Shown here: positions 62,017 to 64,000 of the stretch, piece after piece
Layout of the letters: each line of letters starts with the position of its first letter
Numbering within the stretch: position 1 is the first letter of the stretch
Source: Alteromonas sp. M12
GTDB lineage: Bacteria; Pseudomonadota; Gammaproteobacteria; Enterobacterales; Alteromonadaceae
Length of the DNA stretch: 64,000 bases
Direction: 5' to 3'
NCBI RefSeq assembly: GCF_037478005.1
Contig: NZ_CP144164.1
Coordinates: 1,054,001 to 1,118,000 of the forward strand
Notes under the pieces: generated by a model
Database searches by the model: none
Seen by the model: only the letters and a program-made list of their open reading frames with translations
Told to the model about the DNA's origin: nothing
Program-made: the position numbers and the translations under genes

Positions 62017-63483
62017 TCAAACTGTATTTATAGCAAAAGTGCTTAACTTAACTTTTTCAATTTTATTTTCTTCACTATCGTGGGCAATACAAAGTTCGCT
62101 AAACGGTGCAGTAGGGAAGGTCAGCATAGTAATACATTGCCGAGCACCATTGAAAAATAGTTCGAACGAACAAGTGTCTGCGTAAATTTCAATTTCAACA
62201 AGTTGGTGCTGCAGAACATCAATAGGCATTTCAACGATTGAATCAAATCCTTTTTCAGCAAAGCCACTGTGAGTTCTATCCGCCAAAATTCGTTTGTTTG
62301 CAAAATCGAGTGTCAAAACAAAGGTTTCTTTATTCGCACTTTGCCATTGCAGAACGGTTTTACGGCTCTGTGAGCTAAGAGTAAAGGATAGCTTGTATGC
62401 TTCGGGTATGTTTAACGGCTGTTGCCTAAGCACTTCGATTGTACTCAATGAATTTTCAGCATTGAATTCAATCGCGGGCGGGGTCGCGAGTTGGTAACCG
62501 GATTGGTTTTTCACTAAGCTGATTTTTCGTGGCAAGGTCATCGCGCCTCGCCACGTATTATCGGGCGTGTCTCGCGCATAATCCCAGTTACTCATCCAAG
62601 CGATGTAAGTCCGACTTTTCAATATCTCTGGGGTATTGTCCCAAGTAATACCGGCATAACAGTCAGTGCCATAGTCTAACCAATGGGTTGGGCTATTTGT
62701 AGGTAGAGGGTCTTGAGGGGTAAATTCAACACCATCGAAGTCGCCAATGAAATATTGTGTGGCTGAGCCACCATTGGGGCCACCAGGATTAATGCTAATT
62801 AATAAAACCCAACGCTCGATTCCAGTTTCGCTACAAATTAATGGAAACAGATCCGGGCATTCCCATACGCCACCATGAGCTCCGTGGTTATGTCCAAATT
62901 CGGAGAGTTTGTGCCAACTTTTAAGATCGTTGGACTGATAAAAATAGACACATTGACCCGCAACCACGGCTTTTACCCAGTATTTTTTTTCTGCGTACCA
63001 GACAACTTTTGGATCTCTAAAATCTTTTAAGCCAGGGTTTGGAATAACCGGATTATGCGCATACTTAGTGAAACTTTTTCCGCCATCAACTGAATATGCA
63101 ATGCTTTGAACTTGCACTTCATTTTCTGAATGATGTGTAAATGTCGCGATTACCGCAGGATAATCCGAGCTGGCAAAACCTGCGGTATTATTTATATCCA
63201 CTACAGCGCCACCAGAAAAAATATAACCTAAGCCTTCTGGCTCGGCATGAAGCGCAATGGGTTGATGTTGCCAATGAATCAAATCCTCTGAAGTCGCGTA
63301 GCCCCAGTGCATATTCCCCCAAACCACGTCATCAGGATTGAGTTGGAAAAATAAATGGTATTTACCGTCCAAATAAAATAATCCGTTAGGATCGTTGATC
63401 CAAAAACCCTGTTTAAAAAAGTGATAATGAGGCGTCCAAGTACGATTCGTACTAGGACGGTTTTGGTTATCTAACTGCTGCAT
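62017..63483 (-). CDS. GH32 beta-fructosidase (sucrose/fructan hydrolase)
   Basis: A 488-residue glycoside hydrolase family 32 enzyme acting on sucrose, sucrose-6-phosphate or fructans. The three catalytic signatures are present: the nucleophile Asp31 in FWINDPNG, the transition-state Asp157 in FRDPKV, and the acid/base Glu208 in WECPDLF. A beta-sandwich C-terminal domain follows. There is no signal peptide with start ATG 63483, so the enzyme is probably cytoplasmic and works on imported sugar. The frame is open to 63540, but GAGGT before 63483 and the family N-terminus favour the shorter form. It is divergent from a LacI-type regulator. Confidence 0.93.
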   Translation of the reverse strand: MQQLDNQNRPSTNRTWTPHYHFFKQGFWINDPNGLFYLDGKYHLFFQLNPDDVVWGNMHWGYATSEDLIHWQHQPIALHAEPEGLGYIFSGGAVVDINNTAGFASSDYPAVIATFTHHSENEVQVQSIAYSVDGGKSFTKYAHNPVIPNPGLKDFRDPKVVWYAEKKYWVKAVVAGQCVYFYQSNDLKSWHKLSEFGHNHGAHGGVWECPDLFPLICSETGIERWVLLISINPGGPNGGSATQYFIGDFDGVEFTPQDPLPTNSPTHWLDYGTDCYAGITWDNTPEILKSRTYIAWMSNWDYARDTPDNTWRGAMTLPRKISLVKNQSGYQLATPPAIEFNAENSLSTIEVLRQQPLNIPEAYKLSFTLSSQSRKTVLQWQSANKETFVLTLDFANKRILADRTHSGFAEKGFDSIVEMPIDVLQHQLVEIEIYADTCSFELFFNGARQCITMLTFPTAPFSELCIAHDSEENKIEKVKLSTFAINTV

Positions 63484-63521
63484 ATGCACCTCTAGAAAAA
63501 TTAATAAAAAAGACTTGATAA

Positions 63522-63541
63522 AATGTCTATCGATGGTCATT
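63522..63541. promoter_or_regulatory. Candidate LacI-family operator
   Basis: AATGTCTATCGATGGTCATT is a 20-bp imperfect palindrome centred on ATCGAT, 39 bases upstream of the GH32 start in the gap shared with the lacI-type gene. A central CG is typical of LacI-family operators. Confidence 0.45.
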
Positions 63542-63629
63542 ATGATGGCAAGTTTTAAATAAATGTCAACTTAATGTTGGAATAGTGTCAAATTGGCCTT
63601 TTAGTAATCGGCTACTCAACAAGGTTTTT

Positions 63630-64000
63630 ATGTCTTCAATTAAAGATGTTGCAGCAAAAGCAAATGTGTCAATTAAAACCGTTTCTCGGGTATTAAGCGG
63701 TTTTGCAGGCGTGAGCTCAAAAACCAAAGAAAAAGTTGAATCTGCAATGCAAGAGCTGGAGTTCTACCCCTCTGCAGCAGCCCAATCTTTACGAGGCCGT
63801 GACAAAGGAATAGTGTGTTTAATTACTGAAAAACTCACCACTACTCCAGACTCTTTTGACATTATTGCGGGTATCCAAAGCGAATGTGAAAAGCAAGGGA
63901 AGTTGCTGATGATTGGTGAATCCGGCGGTAGCGACGAAAGTTTTTCCCGCTTGGTGGATGATTTTAGAAGGCAAAGGGCAGAAGCAATTATATTTGCAAC
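63630..64000 (+). CDS. LacI-family transcriptional regulator (partial, runs off the window)
   Basis: The first 123 codons of a LacI/GalR regulator. The HTH is SIKDVAAKANVSIKTVSRVLSG, followed by the hinge helix YPSAAAQSLRG. The sugar-binding domain begins IVCLITEKLTTTPDSFDIIAGI. The ATG follows AAGG. It is divergent from the GH32 gene and very probably represses it until a fructoside or its metabolite is present. The gene continues beyond base 64000. Confidence 0.92.
   Translation, partial: MSSIKDVAAKANVSIKTVSRVLSGFAGVSSKTKEKVESAMQELEFYPSAAAQSLRGRDKGIVCLITEKLTTTPDSFDIIAGIQSECEKQGKLLMIGESGGSDESFSRLVDDFRRQRAEAIIFA

Overview
The window is a chromosomal stretch of a gammaproteobacterium, most probably a marine Alteromonadales species of the Glaciecola/Paraglaciecola type. 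This is inferred from the gene families (epd, srmB, a PrsK/PrsR pair, large-domain PstC/PstA, several Alteromonadales-type orphans) and a moderately AT-rich composition; no rRNA or other taxonomic marker is present. Nearly all of the window is ordinary core genome. The last ~12 kb (about 52.5-64 kb) looks accessory.

Layout. 0-5.5 kb: central carbon operon tkt-epd-pgk-fba, with a class I (Staphylococcus-type) aldolase where a class II enzyme is usual. 5.6-17.9 kb: phosphate block, with ppk-ppx and a gcvR-like gene on the minus strand, pstC-pstA-pstB-phoU on the plus strand, then a DUF47 gene and pit behind a clear Pho box. 18-26 kb: an OxyR-type regulator, an ECF sigma/anti-sigma/secreted coiled-coil operon, a FabH-like ketosynthase and the PrsK/PrsR two-component pair. 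26-31.5 kb (minus strand): tdk, a GGDEF-EAL protein, srmB, cca. 31.6-34.8 kb: a short ExeA ATPase and a GspB-like protein, convergent with a degenerate HD-GYP protein; the last two share an N-terminal domain. 35-39.9 kb: leuABCD with a leuL leader peptide and attenuator. 40-48.5 kb: an orphan gene, eno, pyrG and mutS on the minus strand, then pncC and recA (LexA box) on the plus strand. 48.8-52.5 kb: small stress or membrane proteins (DUF2383, Pmp3/YqaE, ElaB/YqjE-like) and an EEP-family hydrolase.

52.5-64 kb: a LysR regulator divergent from a large TonB-dependent receptor, a TauE/SafE (TSUP) permease, and two convergent HisC-like aminotransferases. Both aminotransferases carry twin-arginine signals, and the second also has a lipobox. 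Beyond them lies a REP-associated (Y1/HUH) transposase gene with direct-repeat pairs on both sides and, abutting the repeats, a 96-bp remnant of a third aminotransferase gene (about 76% identical to the first). The window ends with a GH32 fructosidase divergent from a LacI regulator that runs off the edge.

The most interesting candidate system is the LysR / TonB receptor / TSUP / Tat-exported aminotransferase cluster, which implies PLP-dependent transamination outside the cytoplasm. Other notable points are the Pho box in front of a low-affinity phosphate transporter operon, the leu attenuator, the domain shared between a type II secretion factor and a c-di-GMP-type protein, and a possible AUU start codon.
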